Shown: positions 17,612 to 26,098 of the stretch, in pieces | How positions within the stretch are numbered: the first letter of the stretch is position 1 | Layout of the letters: the number at the start of each line of letters is the position of its first letter | Source: an uncultured Clostridia bacterium | GTDB lineage: Bacteria > Bacillota > Clostridia > Christensenellales > Borkfalkiaceae | DNA length: 62,623 bases | Reading direction: 5' to 3' | Assembly (NCBI GenBank): GCA_944328665.1 | Contig: CALVHS010000037.1 | Location: 1-62,623, forward strand | Translations under genes and position numbers: made by a program | The notes under the pieces: model-generated | The model's database searches: none | What the model was told of the DNA's origin: nothing | What the model saw: the letters and a program-made list of their open reading frames with translations, nothing else

Positions 17612-18483
17612 CGCGGCTGCCCGCCCGTCCCGACGGGATGCAGGTTTTTGAGGGAGACGTCGAGGATGGGCGCCGAATGGGTGAGCGCCCCGCAGGAGAC
17701 GACGTCAGCGCCGATATCTTTCAGCCTTGACACGTTTTCTGCGGTGACGTTGCCTGAAATTTCGACCAAAGCCCTGCCCGCGATATAGCCGACCGCCGCC
17801 CGCATCTCTTCGTCCGTCATGTTGTCGAGCATGATGATGTCCGCGCCCGCCTCGACCGCATCTTTGACCATCTGCAGATCTTCCGCCTCTACTTCGATCT
17901 TCATCGTAAAGGGCACGTATGCCCGCGCCGCGGCGACCGCTTCTTTGACGCCGCCCGCCGCGCCGATATGATTGTCTTTGAGCAGCACCGCGTCCGAGAG
18001 GTTATAGCGATGATTGCCGCCTCCCCCCGCCCGCACGGCGTACTTTTCGAAAAGGCGCATATTGGGGGTGGTCTTGCGGGTATCCACCAGCCGCAGCCCG
18101 CTGCCGGAAAGCAATTTGACCATCGCTGCGGTATAGGTGGCGATGCCGCTCATGCGCTGCAAAAAATTGAGCGCGGTGCGCTCGCCCGTAAGAATGACGC
18201 GCATGTCCCCCGACACCCGCGCAAGCAGCTGCCCCTTTTTGACCGCGTCCCCGTCTTTGACAAAAAATTGCGTATGCGTCCCCTCTCCGAGCAACGCAAA
18301 GACGCGCGCAAAGACGGGCAGCCCCGCGATGACGCCGTCCTGCTTGCAGAGGAGATCCGCCTCCCCGTACGAATATCCCTCGAGGACGCAGCAGGTGGAG
18401 ACGTCCTCGTTCGTCACGTCCTCCGCGAGCGCCATGCGGATGAGTTCGTCCGCGCGGACCTTCATGGATATTTCGTCAATCAC
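17608..18483 (-). CDS. nadC: Nicotinate-nucleotide pyrophosphorylase (carboxylating)
   Basis: This 291-residue enzyme converts quinolinate and PRPP to nicotinate mononucleotide, the step after NadA. Family motifs include TGERTALNFLQRMSGIAT, VDTRKTTPNMR and GGGGNHRYNLSDAVLLKDNH. The start is taken as GTG at 18483, six bases after GGGAGG; a later ATG at residue 7 (MKVRADEL) is possible. It overlaps nadB by 8 bases. Confidence 0.97.
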   Translation of the reverse strand: MIDEISMKVRADELIRMALAEDVTNEDVSTCCVLEGYSYGEADLLCKQDGVIAGLPVFARVFALLGEGTHTQFFVKDGDAVKKGQLLARVSGDMRVILTGERTALNFLQRMSGIATYTAAMVKLLSGSGLRLVDTRKTTPNMRLFEKYAVRAGGGGNHRYNLSDAVLLKDNHIGAAGGVKEAVAAARAYVPFTMKIEVEAEDLQMVKDAVEAGADIIMLDNMTDEEMRAAVGYIAGRALVEISGNVTAENVSRLKDIGADVVSCGALTHSAPILDVSLKNLHPVGTGGQPR

Positions 18484-19774
18484 AATATGCCTCCCTTTCC
18501 GCTTCCTCGCGGATCGCCTTCGCGTAATTTTCCTTGATCTCGGCATACCCCGCATACGCCGCGAGATCCGGCCGCGGGGCGCTTCTCTCTTCGTCGAATC
18601 CCCGCACGCACATGTCCGCCGCCGCGCGTTCCGCCCAGATCAGACTTTCGAGCAGGGAGTTGCTGGCGAGCCTGTTTTTGCCGTGTACGCCGTTGCAGGC
18701 GGTCTCCCCCGCCGCGTACAGGCGGCGCATGCTCGTCCTGCCGTCCGCGTCCACCTTCACCCCGCCCATAAAATAATGCTGCGCGGGAACGACGGGAACG
18801 GGATCTTTCAAAACATCGTACCCCTCGTCCAGACAGTGGCGGTAGATGGTGGGAAAATGCTCTTTGACCGTCCTCTCTCCCAGCGGGCGCATATCCAGCC
18901 AGACGTGCTCGGTGCCGTCCTTTTGCATCTGCAAACGGATGGAACTGGTGACGATGTCGCGGGGCAGCAATTCGTTGCAGAAGCGGCTGCCGTTTTTATC
19001 GAGCAGCACCGCGCCCTCCCCCCGCACCGATTCGGAAATGAGAAAGCGCCTGCCGTGCCTCTCCGAATAGAAAGCGGTCGGATGGATCTGCACATAATCG
19101 ATGTGTTCGACGCGGACGCCGTTTTTCAGCGCAATGCCGAGCGCGTCCCCCGTCAGGTGACGGTAGTTGGTGGAATTTTCCCACAATCCGCCGACGCCGC
19201 CCGTGGCGAGCAAGGAATACGCCGCATACACGGGAAAGACATCGCCGCTCTCGTTTTCGCGCACGACGCCGCCAAAACACACATTGTCCGCAGCGATGAC
19301 GTCCAACAGTTCGTACCCCTCGGCGATCTGCACATTGGGCAGCGCCCTGACCGCGGCAAGCAGATGCGAAGTGATCTCTTTCCCCGTCACATCGCCATGA
19401 AAGAGGATGCGCGGCACGCTGTGCCCCCCTTCTCGGGTGTAACGGAACATGCCCGACTCGTCCCGCGCAAAGCGCACGCCGTAGCCGACCAATTCCTCGA
19501 TCATCGCGGGAGACGATCGGATCATCAACTCCACGGCGGCGGGATCGTTTTCGTAATGTCCCGCGCGCATAGTATCCTCAAAATATTTTTGATAATCGTC
19601 GGGCGAGCGCAGCACGCAGATGCCCCCCTGCGCCAAGAAAGAATCGCTCTCGTCCGCGGCTGCCTTGGTGAGCATCAGCACCCGCCTGTCCGAAGGCAAA
19701 TGCAGCGCGCAGGCGAGCCCCGCCACGCCCGTGCCCGCGATCAGCACGTCATACCGTTCTTTGATCTTCTCCAT
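18476..19774 (-). CDS. nadB: L-aspartate oxidase
   Basis: This 432-residue flavoprotein oxidises L-aspartate to iminoaspartate, the first step of de novo NAD synthesis. It has the FAD-binding GTGVAGLACALHL motif, SFLAQGGI, the catalytic region HIDYVQIHPTAFY, and LPRDIVTSSI. The C-terminal helical domain is shorter than in E. coli NadB (about 540 residues), as is common in clostridia. It lies 7 bases after nadA. Confidence 0.95.
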   Translation of the reverse strand: MEKIKERYDVLIAGTGVAGLACALHLPSDRRVLMLTKAAADESDSFLAQGGICVLRSPDDYQKYFEDTMRAGHYENDPAAVELMIRSSPAMIEELVGYGVRFARDESGMFRYTREGGHSVPRILFHGDVTGKEITSHLLAAVRALPNVQIAEGYELLDVIAADNVCFGGVVRENESGDVFPVYAAYSLLATGGVGGLWENSTNYRHLTGDALGIALKNGVRVEHIDYVQIHPTAFYSERHGRRFLISESVRGEGAVLLDKNGSRFCNELLPRDIVTSSIRLQMQKDGTEHVWLDMRPLGERTVKEHFPTIYRHCLDEGYDVLKDPVPVVPAQHYFMGGVKVDADGRTSMRRLYAAGETACNGVHGKNRLASNSLLESLIWAERAAADMCVRGFDEERSAPRPDLAAYAGYAEIKENYAKAIREEAEREAYCD

Positions 19775-19781
19775 GCTTCCC

Positions 19782-20681
19782 TCACTTTGCCAATGCCAGC
19801 ATGCGCTCCAGAGAAATGCGCGCCCCCCGCATCAGCGCCTCGTCCATGACGATCTCTCCCCTGCCGCTTTCCAGGCAGCCGCGCACCCCCTCCAGGGTAT
19901 TGCGCTTCATGTCCGCGCATTGCGGCGTAACGGGATAAAAGGTCATGCGGGGGCACTGCCGCCGCAGCGCCCAAAGCACCCCCGGCTCGGTGCCGACGAT
20001 CATCTCCCCTTCCCCGCGCCCGCGGGCATAGCCGACGATCTCCGCCGTGCTGCCGACAAAATCGGCGGCGGCGCGCACTTCCGGCGTACATTCGGGATGG
20101 ACGGCGACGGCGGCATGCGGATGGGCGCGCTTTTCTGCGAGGACGTCCTCCGCCAAGAGGCAGGCGTGCACGGGGCAGTAGCCGCCCGAAAAATAGAATG
20201 TCTTTTCGGGCACTTGGCGCGCGACAAAGCCGCCCAGATTTTGATCGGGGATGAAGAGGATGTTTTTTTGCGGCAGGGAGCGCACGATCGCGACCGCGTT
20301 CGAAGATGTCACGCACACATCCGCAAGGCATTTGAGCTCCGCCGTGGAATTGATATAGCAGACGACGGCGAGGTCTTTGACCTGCCCGCGCAGCGCCTCG
20401 ATCTGCGATGCGTCCGCCATGTGCGCCATCGCGCAGTCGGCGGAAAGATCGGGCATGAGCACCCTGCGGGCGGGATTGAGGATCTTGGCGCTCTCCCCCA
20501 TAAAATGCACGCCGCAAAAGACGATGGTCTGCGCGTCCGTCGCAGCGGCGGCCTTTGCCAAATAAAAGGAATCTCCCACATGGTCGGCGATCGCCTGCAC
20601 CTCGTCGGGCACATAATAATGGGCGAGGATGACCGCCTTTTCCCGCGCTTTGAGCGCAGCGATCTCTTCTGTCAATGTCAT
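19782..20681 (-). CDS. nadA: Quinolinate synthase
   Basis: This 299-residue enzyme condenses iminoaspartate with dihydroxyacetone phosphate to quinolinate on a [4Fe-4S] cluster. Conserved segments are VILAHYYVPDEVQAIADHVGDS, VFCGVHFMGESAKIL and VHPECTPEV, with cluster cysteines at FCGV, YCPVHAC or CTPEV, and TPQCADM. The start is the ATG at 20681; the in-frame ATG at 20714 lies only two bases past the -10 box and cannot be used. It opens the NAD operon. Confidence 0.96.
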   Translation of the reverse strand: MTLTEEIAALKAREKAVILAHYYVPDEVQAIADHVGDSFYLAKAAAATDAQTIVFCGVHFMGESAKILNPARRVLMPDLSADCAMAHMADASQIEALRGQVKDLAVVCYINSTAELKCLADVCVTSSNAVAIVRSLPQKNILFIPDQNLGGFVARQVPEKTFYFSGGYCPVHACLLAEDVLAEKRAHPHAAVAVHPECTPEVRAAADFVGSTAEIVGYARGRGEGEMIVGTEPGVLWALRRQCPRMTFYPVTPQCADMKRNTLEGVRGCLESGRGEIVMDEALMRGARISLERMLALAK

Positions 20682-20715
20682 ACCGGTTGCAACCTGCCTG
20701 TCCTTTATCCGCATT

Positions 20716-20744
20716 ACTATACACAAAAAATTGACATCTGTCAA
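20716..20744 (-). promoter_or_regulatory. nadA promoter with inverted repeat at the -35 box (candidate NiaR site)
   Basis: TTGACA (20744-20739), a 17-bp spacer and TATAGT (20721-20716). The -35 box is one arm of TTGACA-GA-TGTCAA (20731-20744). A repressor bound here would exclude RNA polymerase. Assigning it to NiaR rests on operon membership. Confidence 0.7.
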
Positions 20745-20863
20745 GACAATGAGGGCGTTTTTTACGATTTGCCCCGCGGCGGAGGCGCCCGCGGATCGCG
20801 CAGGCGCTTTTGCCCTGTCCGTTCGTTCCCCCTCCGCCCTATATAAACGCGAGCGATTCCGCG

Positions 20864-20914
20864 TTTTGGCAAGAACATAGCCGCCGCGGGGATGCCGCGG
20901 CGGCTTTGCCAAAA
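20864..20914 (-). terminator. Long interrupted hairpin after spoVM
   Basis: The core stem AGCCGCCGCGG/CCGCGGCGGCT (20879-20905) is enclosed by TTTTGGCAA/TTGCCAAAA arms with a one-sided bulge. It lies a few bases after the spoVM stop, where the rpe-thiN-spoVM operon should end. The U tract on the minus strand is poor, so it may act as a 3' stabiliser instead. Confidence 0.5.
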
Positions 20915-20917
20915 AAA

Positions 20918-21004
20918 TCATGTATCCTTTTCTTTCGTGCGAACGAACAGGCGCAACAGCATGCGCACCGCCTTGGGCGGCTTGACGCAGACGATCTTCA
21001 GCAT
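20918..21004 (-). CDS. spoVM: SpoVM, amphipathic-helix spore coat anchor
   Basis: A 28-codon gene reads MLKIVCVKPPKAVRM, then LLRLFVRTKEKDT. Aligned with the 26-residue B. subtilis SpoVM, it keeps the VK-x-P-K core (K8, P10, K11), the Arg at 18 and the K-D end. The AAGGAG ribosome binding site is well spaced. It overlaps the end of thiN by 7 bases, and spoVM lies directly after thiN in Bacillus too, so position and sequence agree. SpoVM recognises the curved forespore membrane and recruits the SpoIVA coat ATPase. It is too short for most gene callers. Confidence 0.85.
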   Translation of the reverse strand: MLKIVCVKPPKAVRMLLRLFVRTKEKDT

Positions 21005-21612
21005 GTCTCTCCTTCCCGTTTGATCTCAAAGACGAAAAGCGTCCCCTCGTCGCAGTCGGCAAAGGCGAGATCGCTCTGCACGATGTTGCTGATGCCGCGG
21101 CAGCTGCCCGCCGTCAGCGTCAGATCGCAGAGGGGATACTTCAGCCCTTCACTCTCCATGATATGCGCCGAAAGCCCCACGGGTGCAAGGGAAACGGTCA
21201 TCCCCCTTTTGCCCGCAAAGACGATCCTGCCCGCCGCGCAGTAGATATCCGCGTACGCCGTCCTCATCACGCACCCGACCTCGCGCAGAAAAGCCGCATA
21301 CAAGAGCTGCAGGTTGCCGAAAAAATGATCTTCCCGCCTGCCTCCGCCGCCGTAGATCTCGATCTCGCGGCAGCCCTTTCCGATAAGGAGATCGAGGGCG
21401 ATCTCTCCGTCGGTGAAATTCTTTTCGGCAGGATAAACGACGGAACGGGGAGGCACGTAGCCGAGGGAATCAAAGTCGCCCGCCGTGATGTCGATCTGCA
21501 CTTTGTCCTTTGCCCAGGCGAGGGCGCCGTCCGCCGCGAGGACGACGTCTCCCGCTCCCTTTTCGATATCGCCGGCGTACGGCTCACCGTTCAAAAGAAT
21601 GATGCCTTTCAA
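20998..21612 (-). CDS. thiN: Thiamine pyrophosphokinase
   Basis: This 204-residue enzyme transfers pyrophosphate from ATP to thiamine. It has AADGALAWAKD, ITAGDFDSLG, EKNFTDGEIALDL and GGGGRREDHFFGNLQLL, the family's substrate and Mg2+ sites. The start is TTG at 21612 just after GGAGG; no ATG fits. It sits between rpe and spoVM, as in Bacillus. Confidence 0.92.
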   Translation of the reverse strand: MKGIILLNGEPYAGDIEKGAGDVVLAADGALAWAKDKVQIDITAGDFDSLGYVPPRSVVYPAEKNFTDGEIALDLLIGKGCREIEIYGGGGRREDHFFGNLQLLYAAFLREVGCVMRTAYADIYCAAGRIVFAGKRGMTVSLAPVGLSAHIMESEGLKYPLCDLTLTAGSCRGISNIVQSDLAFADCDEGTLFVFEIKREGETC

Positions 21613-21622
21613 GTTGCCTCCG

Positions 21623-22282
21623 TTACAAAGTGCGCAGATCGTGGATGGTCTTTGCCATATCGTCCGATTTAAAGACGGTGTTGCCCGTGACGATGACGTT
21701 CGCCCCCGCCTCTTTGACGCGGCGCACATTCTCTTCCGTGATGCCGCCGTCGATCTCGATGTCCTTGGCAATGCCCTGCGCGTCAAAGATGCGCCGCGCC
21801 TCCTCCACTTTGGGAAGAACGCCGTCGATAAACCTCTGCCCGCCCAAGCCCGGATAGACGCTCATGATCAGCAGGACGTCGCACAGATCGAGGCAGTCAT
21901 ACACCTCCCGCAGGGACGTGTTCGGATTGACGACCACCCCGCCCCGCGCGCCGCAGTTTTTGATGAGGCGCAGCACGTTTTTGAGATCATCCCCGCACGC
22001 CTCGCGATGCACGGTGATGAGGCTTGCCCCCGCCTCCGCAAAAAAGCGCACCTGGTTTTGCGGGTTGACGACCATCAGGTGGGCATCCAGCGGCAGCGAC
22101 GTATGGCGGCGGATCGCCGCGATCATGTCACAGCCGAAAGTGATCTTGGGCACAAACGTCCCGTCCATCACATCGCAGTGGATCATGTCTGCGCCGCAGC
22201 TCTCGAGTTTTTCCACAGCCGCGCCCATCTCCGCGAAGTCCGCCGACAAAACGGAGGGCGCGATCTTGATCAGGTTTTCCAT
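21623..22282 (-). CDS. rpe: Ribulose-phosphate 3-epimerase
   Basis: This 219-residue TIM barrel interconverts ribulose 5-phosphate and xylulose 5-phosphate. It has IAPSVLSADFAEMG, HCDVMDGTFVPKITFG, LDAHLMVVNP, MSVYPGLGGQ and IDGGI, which include the metal ligands His, Asp, His and Asp. The ATG at 22282 follows AAGGGGAG; an upstream in-frame ATG gives an untypical leader. It is the first gene of rpe-thiN-spoVM. Confidence 0.97.
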   Translation of the reverse strand: MENLIKIAPSVLSADFAEMGAAVEKLESCGADMIHCDVMDGTFVPKITFGCDMIAAIRRHTSLPLDAHLMVVNPQNQVRFFAEAGASLITVHREACGDDLKNVLRLIKNCGARGGVVVNPNTSLREVYDCLDLCDVLLIMSVYPGLGGQRFIDGVLPKVEEARRIFDAQGIAKDIEIDGGITEENVRRVKEAGANVIVTGNTVFKSDDMAKTIHDLRTL

Positions 22283-22343
22283 CTTCTCCCCTTCAAAAAA
22301 GTCCGTCAATGCAAGCCGCCTCTCTTTGATTTTTTATGATACT

Positions 22344-22372
22344 ATGATAACAGACGCGCGCGCCGTTGTCAA
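22344..22372 (-). promoter_or_regulatory. Promoter of rpe-thiN-spoVM
   Basis: TTGACA (22372-22367), a 17-bp spacer and TATCAT (22349-22344) lie in the rlmN-rpe gap. Confidence 0.75.
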
Positions 22373-22396
22373 TGCTTTGCAAAAAATTCTCCGCCC

Positions 22397-23437
22397 CTAT
22401 TCGCCGCGCAGACGGCTCGCGCGCAGCTGCCCGCAGGCGCCGCCGATATCCGCACCCGTCCGCCGCCGCAGCGTCGCGGAGAGCCCGCCCTTTTCGAGCA
22501 TCCCCAAAAAACGGTACGCCTCCTTTTCGTCCGCGCCCGCAAGCGCCTTTTCCTTCACCTCGTTGAGCCGGATCAGATTGACGTGGCAGGGCCTGCCCTT
22601 CAAAAGGGCGATAAGTTTTTCGGCATGCGCTTTGTCGGCATTTTCTCCGTGGATGAGCGAATATTCGAAGATGTACCGCCGCCCCGTCTTTTCGAAATAG
22701 CGATCGCACGCTTTTAAAATGTCGGCGATCTTGTACGCCTTGGCGACGGGCATGATGCGGGCGCGCTCGGCGTCGTCCGCATTGTGCAGGGATACGGTCA
22801 GATTGACGGGGATGCCTTCCTCCGCGAGCGCGTACATCTTCGGAACGATGCCGCAAGTAGAAAGGGAAATGTTGCGGGGGCTGATGCAAATGCCCCCTTC
22901 CGCCGTCACGTTGCGCAAAAAACGGACGACATTGTCATAGTTGTCGAGCGGTTCTCCGCTGCCCATGAGCACGACGTTGGTGACGGCGCGCTTATCGGGC
23001 GTACCGCCGTGCAGGGCGTTGACGGCGAGCACTTCGCACAAGATCTCCCCCGCGCTCAGATCGCGGATGAGCCCGTTCAGCCCCGAAGCACAGAAAGCGC
23101 AGTTCATGCGACAGCCCACCTGCGTGGAAACACACTGCGTGTTGCCGTATTTATAGCGCATGAACACCCCTTCGATCAAATTGCCGTCTGCCAGTTCGAA
23201 GAGGTATTTTTCCGTTCCGTCCGCGGATGTCAGCGTCTCGGCGATGCGCACCGGCTCGTCCTCGAAGCGCCGCAAAAGGCTCTCTTTAAAGCGGTTGGGA
23301 AGATCGGTGATCGCGGAAATTTTTCTGCCCTGCATCAGCCCGTGCCAAAGCTGCCCCGCACGGAAGGCTTTTTCTCCCTCCTTTGCGACGAGCGCGGAAA
23401 GTTCCGCAAAGGTCAGATCCTGGATGATCTCTTTCAT
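22397..23437 (-). CDS. rlmN: 23S rRNA/tRNA adenine-C2 methyltransferase RlmN
   Basis: This 346-residue radical SAM enzyme methylates A2503 of 23S rRNA and A37 of some tRNAs. The radical SAM motif is CRMNCAFC, preceded by QVG and followed by the GSGEPLDNYDN segment. A C-terminal Cys in GACGQLR is the methyl-carrying residue in the family. Its ATG at 23437 overlaps the rsmB stop (ATGA). It is the last gene of priA-def-fmt-rsmB-rlmN. Confidence 0.97.
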   Translation of the reverse strand: MKEIIQDLTFAELSALVAKEGEKAFRAGQLWHGLMQGRKISAITDLPNRFKESLLRRFEDEPVRIAETLTSADGTEKYLFELADGNLIEGVFMRYKYGNTQCVSTQVGCRMNCAFCASGLNGLIRDLSAGEILCEVLAVNALHGGTPDKRAVTNVVLMGSGEPLDNYDNVVRFLRNVTAEGGICISPRNISLSTCGIVPKMYALAEEGIPVNLTVSLHNADDAERARIMPVAKAYKIADILKACDRYFEKTGRRYIFEYSLIHGENADKAHAEKLIALLKGRPCHVNLIRLNEVKEKALAGADEKEAYRFLGMLEKGGLSATLRRRTGADIGGACGQLRASRLRGE

Positions 23438-24675
23438 TCTCTCCTCATCTTGCAAAAGTAAAAGCCCGCCCCCTGCGATACCGGCGGCAGAAATTGGATG
23501 CCGTAGCGGGTGTCGAGATGCGAAAGGGGGCTGTCCGCCCGTTCGGGGACAAAATCCGCCGCCCCGGCGAGGAAGGCGCCGACCGTGCCGTCGTTCTCTT
23601 CGGGAAAGACGGAACAGGTGGAATAATACAGGCAGCCGCCCCTTTTGACATAACGCGCGCACGCCCGCAGGATGGCGCGCTGCTTTTCCGCCAGCGCGGC
23701 GATGTCCGCCTCTTTGCGGAAAAATTTGATATCCGGATCGTCCGCGGCGACCCCGTATCCCGTACAGGGTGCGTCCACGAGGACGGCGTCGAATTTTTCC
23801 GTATACGTATCGTCAAAGACGGACGAATCGCGGCAGACGACGGCAATATTCTCCCTATGCATCCTCGCCGCATAGCTTCGGATGAGCGCGGCGCGGTGCG
23901 GATGCAGCTCGAAGGCGGTCACCTCGTTACATTTTTCGGACAGCAGCACGCTTTTGCCGCCGGGCGCGGCGCAGGCATCGAGCAGGCGCCCGCACGGTTC
24001 CACGGCGGCGGCGACGGCGACGGAGCCGACCGACTGAAAGGTATACTCCCCCGCATCGTACCCCTCGTCCCTGCGAAAGGCACGCATGACGAACGTATCG
24101 GCAAAGGGCGTCCGCTCGTGTTCCGCGCCCGCAAGGTACCGCCGCATCTTCTCTTCATCGCAGGCAAAACGCACCGTGACCCCCTCCGCGCGGTACAGAG
24201 CGATCTCTTCCGCGCGCTCCTTGCCGTACGCGCCGACGAGGCGCGAAAGGGCAAAGGCGGGATAAGAAGCGCGCACGGAAAGCGCGGCGAGCGCATCCTC
24301 CGGCAGGCGCACCCCGTTCACGTCGAACGCGCGCAGGAAGGCGTTGACAAAGCCCGCCGCTCCCCCTTTGCCCAATTTTTTGACGAGAGAAACGGCGCTG
24401 TCCGTGACCATGTACCTCTTTCTTTCCATGAACAAGAGAAGATACAGGGCGATCTTGAGCACGATGCGCACGGGCAGCTTGGGGTTTTTGGGAGCAAAGG
24501 CGCGGATACAATATCCGAGATACAGATCGTTTTCCATGACGCCGTAGACGATCTTGACCGTGCGGGCGCGGTTTGCCTCCTCGATCGGCGTATCGGCGAT
24601 CGCCTGCTTGAGATAGGCGCCGCTTCCGTATACTTTGCCGAGGATCTGATAAGGGTCGGCGAGCGGATTTGTCAT
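23434..24675 (-). CDS. rsmB: 16S rRNA m5C967 methyltransferase RsmB
   Basis: This 413-residue enzyme has an N-terminal NusB-like RNA-binding domain and a C-terminal Rossmann methyltransferase. The SAM loop is DACAAPGGKS. The two catalytic cysteine motifs are VDAPCTGYG and YSTCSVFPEEN. The ATG at 24675 overlaps the fmt stop (ATGA). The operon groups translation-initiation and rRNA-modification genes. Confidence 0.96.
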   Translation of the reverse strand: MTNPLADPYQILGKVYGSGAYLKQAIADTPIEEANRARTVKIVYGVMENDLYLGYCIRAFAPKNPKLPVRIVLKIALYLLLFMERKRYMVTDSAVSLVKKLGKGGAAGFVNAFLRAFDVNGVRLPEDALAALSVRASYPAFALSRLVGAYGKERAEEIALYRAEGVTVRFACDEEKMRRYLAGAEHERTPFADTFVMRAFRRDEGYDAGEYTFQSVGSVAVAAAVEPCGRLLDACAAPGGKSVLLSEKCNEVTAFELHPHRAALIRSYAARMHRENIAVVCRDSSVFDDTYTEKFDAVLVDAPCTGYGVAADDPDIKFFRKEADIAALAEKQRAILRACARYVKRGGCLYYSTCSVFPEENDGTVGAFLAGAADFVPERADSPLSHLDTRYGIQFLPPVSQGAGFYFCKMRRE

Positions 24676-25610
24676 TCTCTCTCCTTTGTAAACACATCCC
24701 CCGCGGATACCTTTCTGCCGTTGACGAAATCGGCGGCGCGCATCCGTTTGCCCCCTTCCGGCTGCAACTCCTCAATGCGCACGCAGCCCCTTCCCGCGGC
24801 GACATAGACGCCCGTCCTGTCCGCGCGCACCACCGTGCCGGGCGTACCGGAACCTTCACAGGGTTCCGCGAAATAAAAATTGACGAGCTTTCCGCCCAGA
24901 TACGCGTAGGCGAGGGGCGAAGGGCTCATCGCGCGGATCAGGCAGCAGATCCGCTCCGCGGGCTGAGAAAAGTCGACGAGGCATTCCTCTTTTTTGATCT
25001 TTTTACACAACGTCGCATGCGCTTCGTCCTGTTTATGCAGAGACGCCTGCCCGCATTCGAGCAAACGCAGCGCCTTGCAGATACACGACGCCCCCAGGAC
25101 GGACAGCCTTTCGGAGAGAGTGCCCGACGTATCTTGCGGCAAGACCTCTTCCCGTTCGGAAAGGAGAACGTTCCCCGTATCCAATCCGAGTTCCGTCTTC
25201 ATGACGGTCACGCCCGTCTCCCTGTCCCCCGCCAGAACGGCGTGCTGGATGGGAGACGCGCCGCGCCAGCAGGGCAGGAGAGACGCATGGATATTATATA
25301 CCCCCAACGGGAAGGCGTCCAGCACATCCTGCGTCAGGATCTGCCCGTAGGCGCAGGTGACCATGACGTCCGCGCCGAGCGCGCGGAGCTCTTCGATATG
25401 CTTCCCGATCTTGTCGAACGTCAAAACGTTCAGCCCCCGTTCCTGCGCATACTTTTTGAGCGGCGTAGGCGTGAGCACCGCCCTGCGCCCCGCGGGTCTG
25501 TCCGGCTGAGTGACGACGGCGAGCACGGAAAAGCCCTCCGCCAATATGCTTTGCAGGGGCGCGACGGAAAATTCGGGCGCGCCCGCGTAGACGATCTTCA
25601 TATCCTTCAA
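24672..25610 (-). CDS. fmt: Methionyl-tRNA formyltransferase
   Basis: This 312-residue enzyme formylates initiator Met-tRNA using 10-formyl-THF. It has the N-terminal formyltransferase fold with the signature NIHASLLPCWRGASPI and a C-terminal OB domain. The ATG overlaps the def stop (ATGA), tying Fmt to the deformylase that later removes the formyl group. Confidence 0.97.
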   Translation of the reverse strand: MKDMKIVYAGAPEFSVAPLQSILAEGFSVLAVVTQPDRPAGRRAVLTPTPLKKYAQERGLNVLTFDKIGKHIEELRALGADVMVTCAYGQILTQDVLDAFPLGVYNIHASLLPCWRGASPIQHAVLAGDRETGVTVMKTELGLDTGNVLLSEREEVLPQDTSGTLSERLSVLGASCICKALRLLECGQASLHKQDEAHATLCKKIKKEECLVDFSQPAERICCLIRAMSPSPLAYAYLGGKLVNFYFAEPCEGSGTPGTVVRADRTGVYVAAGRGCVRIEELQPEGGKRMRAADFVNGRKVSAGDVFTKERE

Positions 25611-26065
25611 TCCTTTACCGTCTCCACGCGTTCGGCGCGGTCGGTATATAAAATGCCGTCGAGGTGGTCGAGTTCGTGGCAGACGGCGCGCGCGAAAAAC
25701 CCGCGCGCGACCAGTTTTTTGCGCTTGCCGTTCCTGTCGGAATATTCAGCTTTGACGACGAGCGGGCGGGAAACGACGCCTCGCTTGCCGCGCACCGAAA
25801 GACAGCCCTCATATCCGCGCTGTTCCCCTTTCGCCTCCGTAATGACGGGATTGATCAGTTCGTAAAAGCCCTCTTTGACGTCGACGACGACGGCGCGGCG
25901 CAAGATCCCCACCTGCGGCGCGGCGAGCCCCGCCCCCTCCTCTTTGCGGACGGTCTCCTTCATGTCGTCCAAAAGCTGCCACAATTTTTCGTCAAAGACG
26001 GTCACTTCAAAACACTTTTTCCGCAGGATCTCGTCGCCGGCCTGCACCACGTTGCGAATTGCCAT
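25607..26065 (-). CDS. def: Peptide deformylase
   Basis: This 152-residue metalloenzyme removes the formyl group from new proteins. The three family motifs are intact: GAGLAAPQVG, EGCLS and CHELDHLDG (metal ligands Cys, His, His; catalytic Glu). It lies 33 bases after priA. Confidence 0.97.
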   Translation of the reverse strand: MAIRNVVQAGDEILRKKCFEVTVFDEKLWQLLDDMKETVRKEEGAGLAAPQVGILRRAVVVDVKEGFYELINPVITEAKGEQRGYEGCLSVRGKRGVVSRPLVVKAEYSDRNGKRKKLVARGFFARAVCHELDHLDGILYTDRAERVETVKD

Positions 26066-26098
26066 TTTTTATCTCCTTCTGCCCGAAAGGCATCTGCA

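Noticed and set aside
20712..20714. Upstream in-frame ATG as the nadA start
   Set aside because: It falls two bases after the -10 box, before any plausible transcript start; the ATG at 20681 is used.
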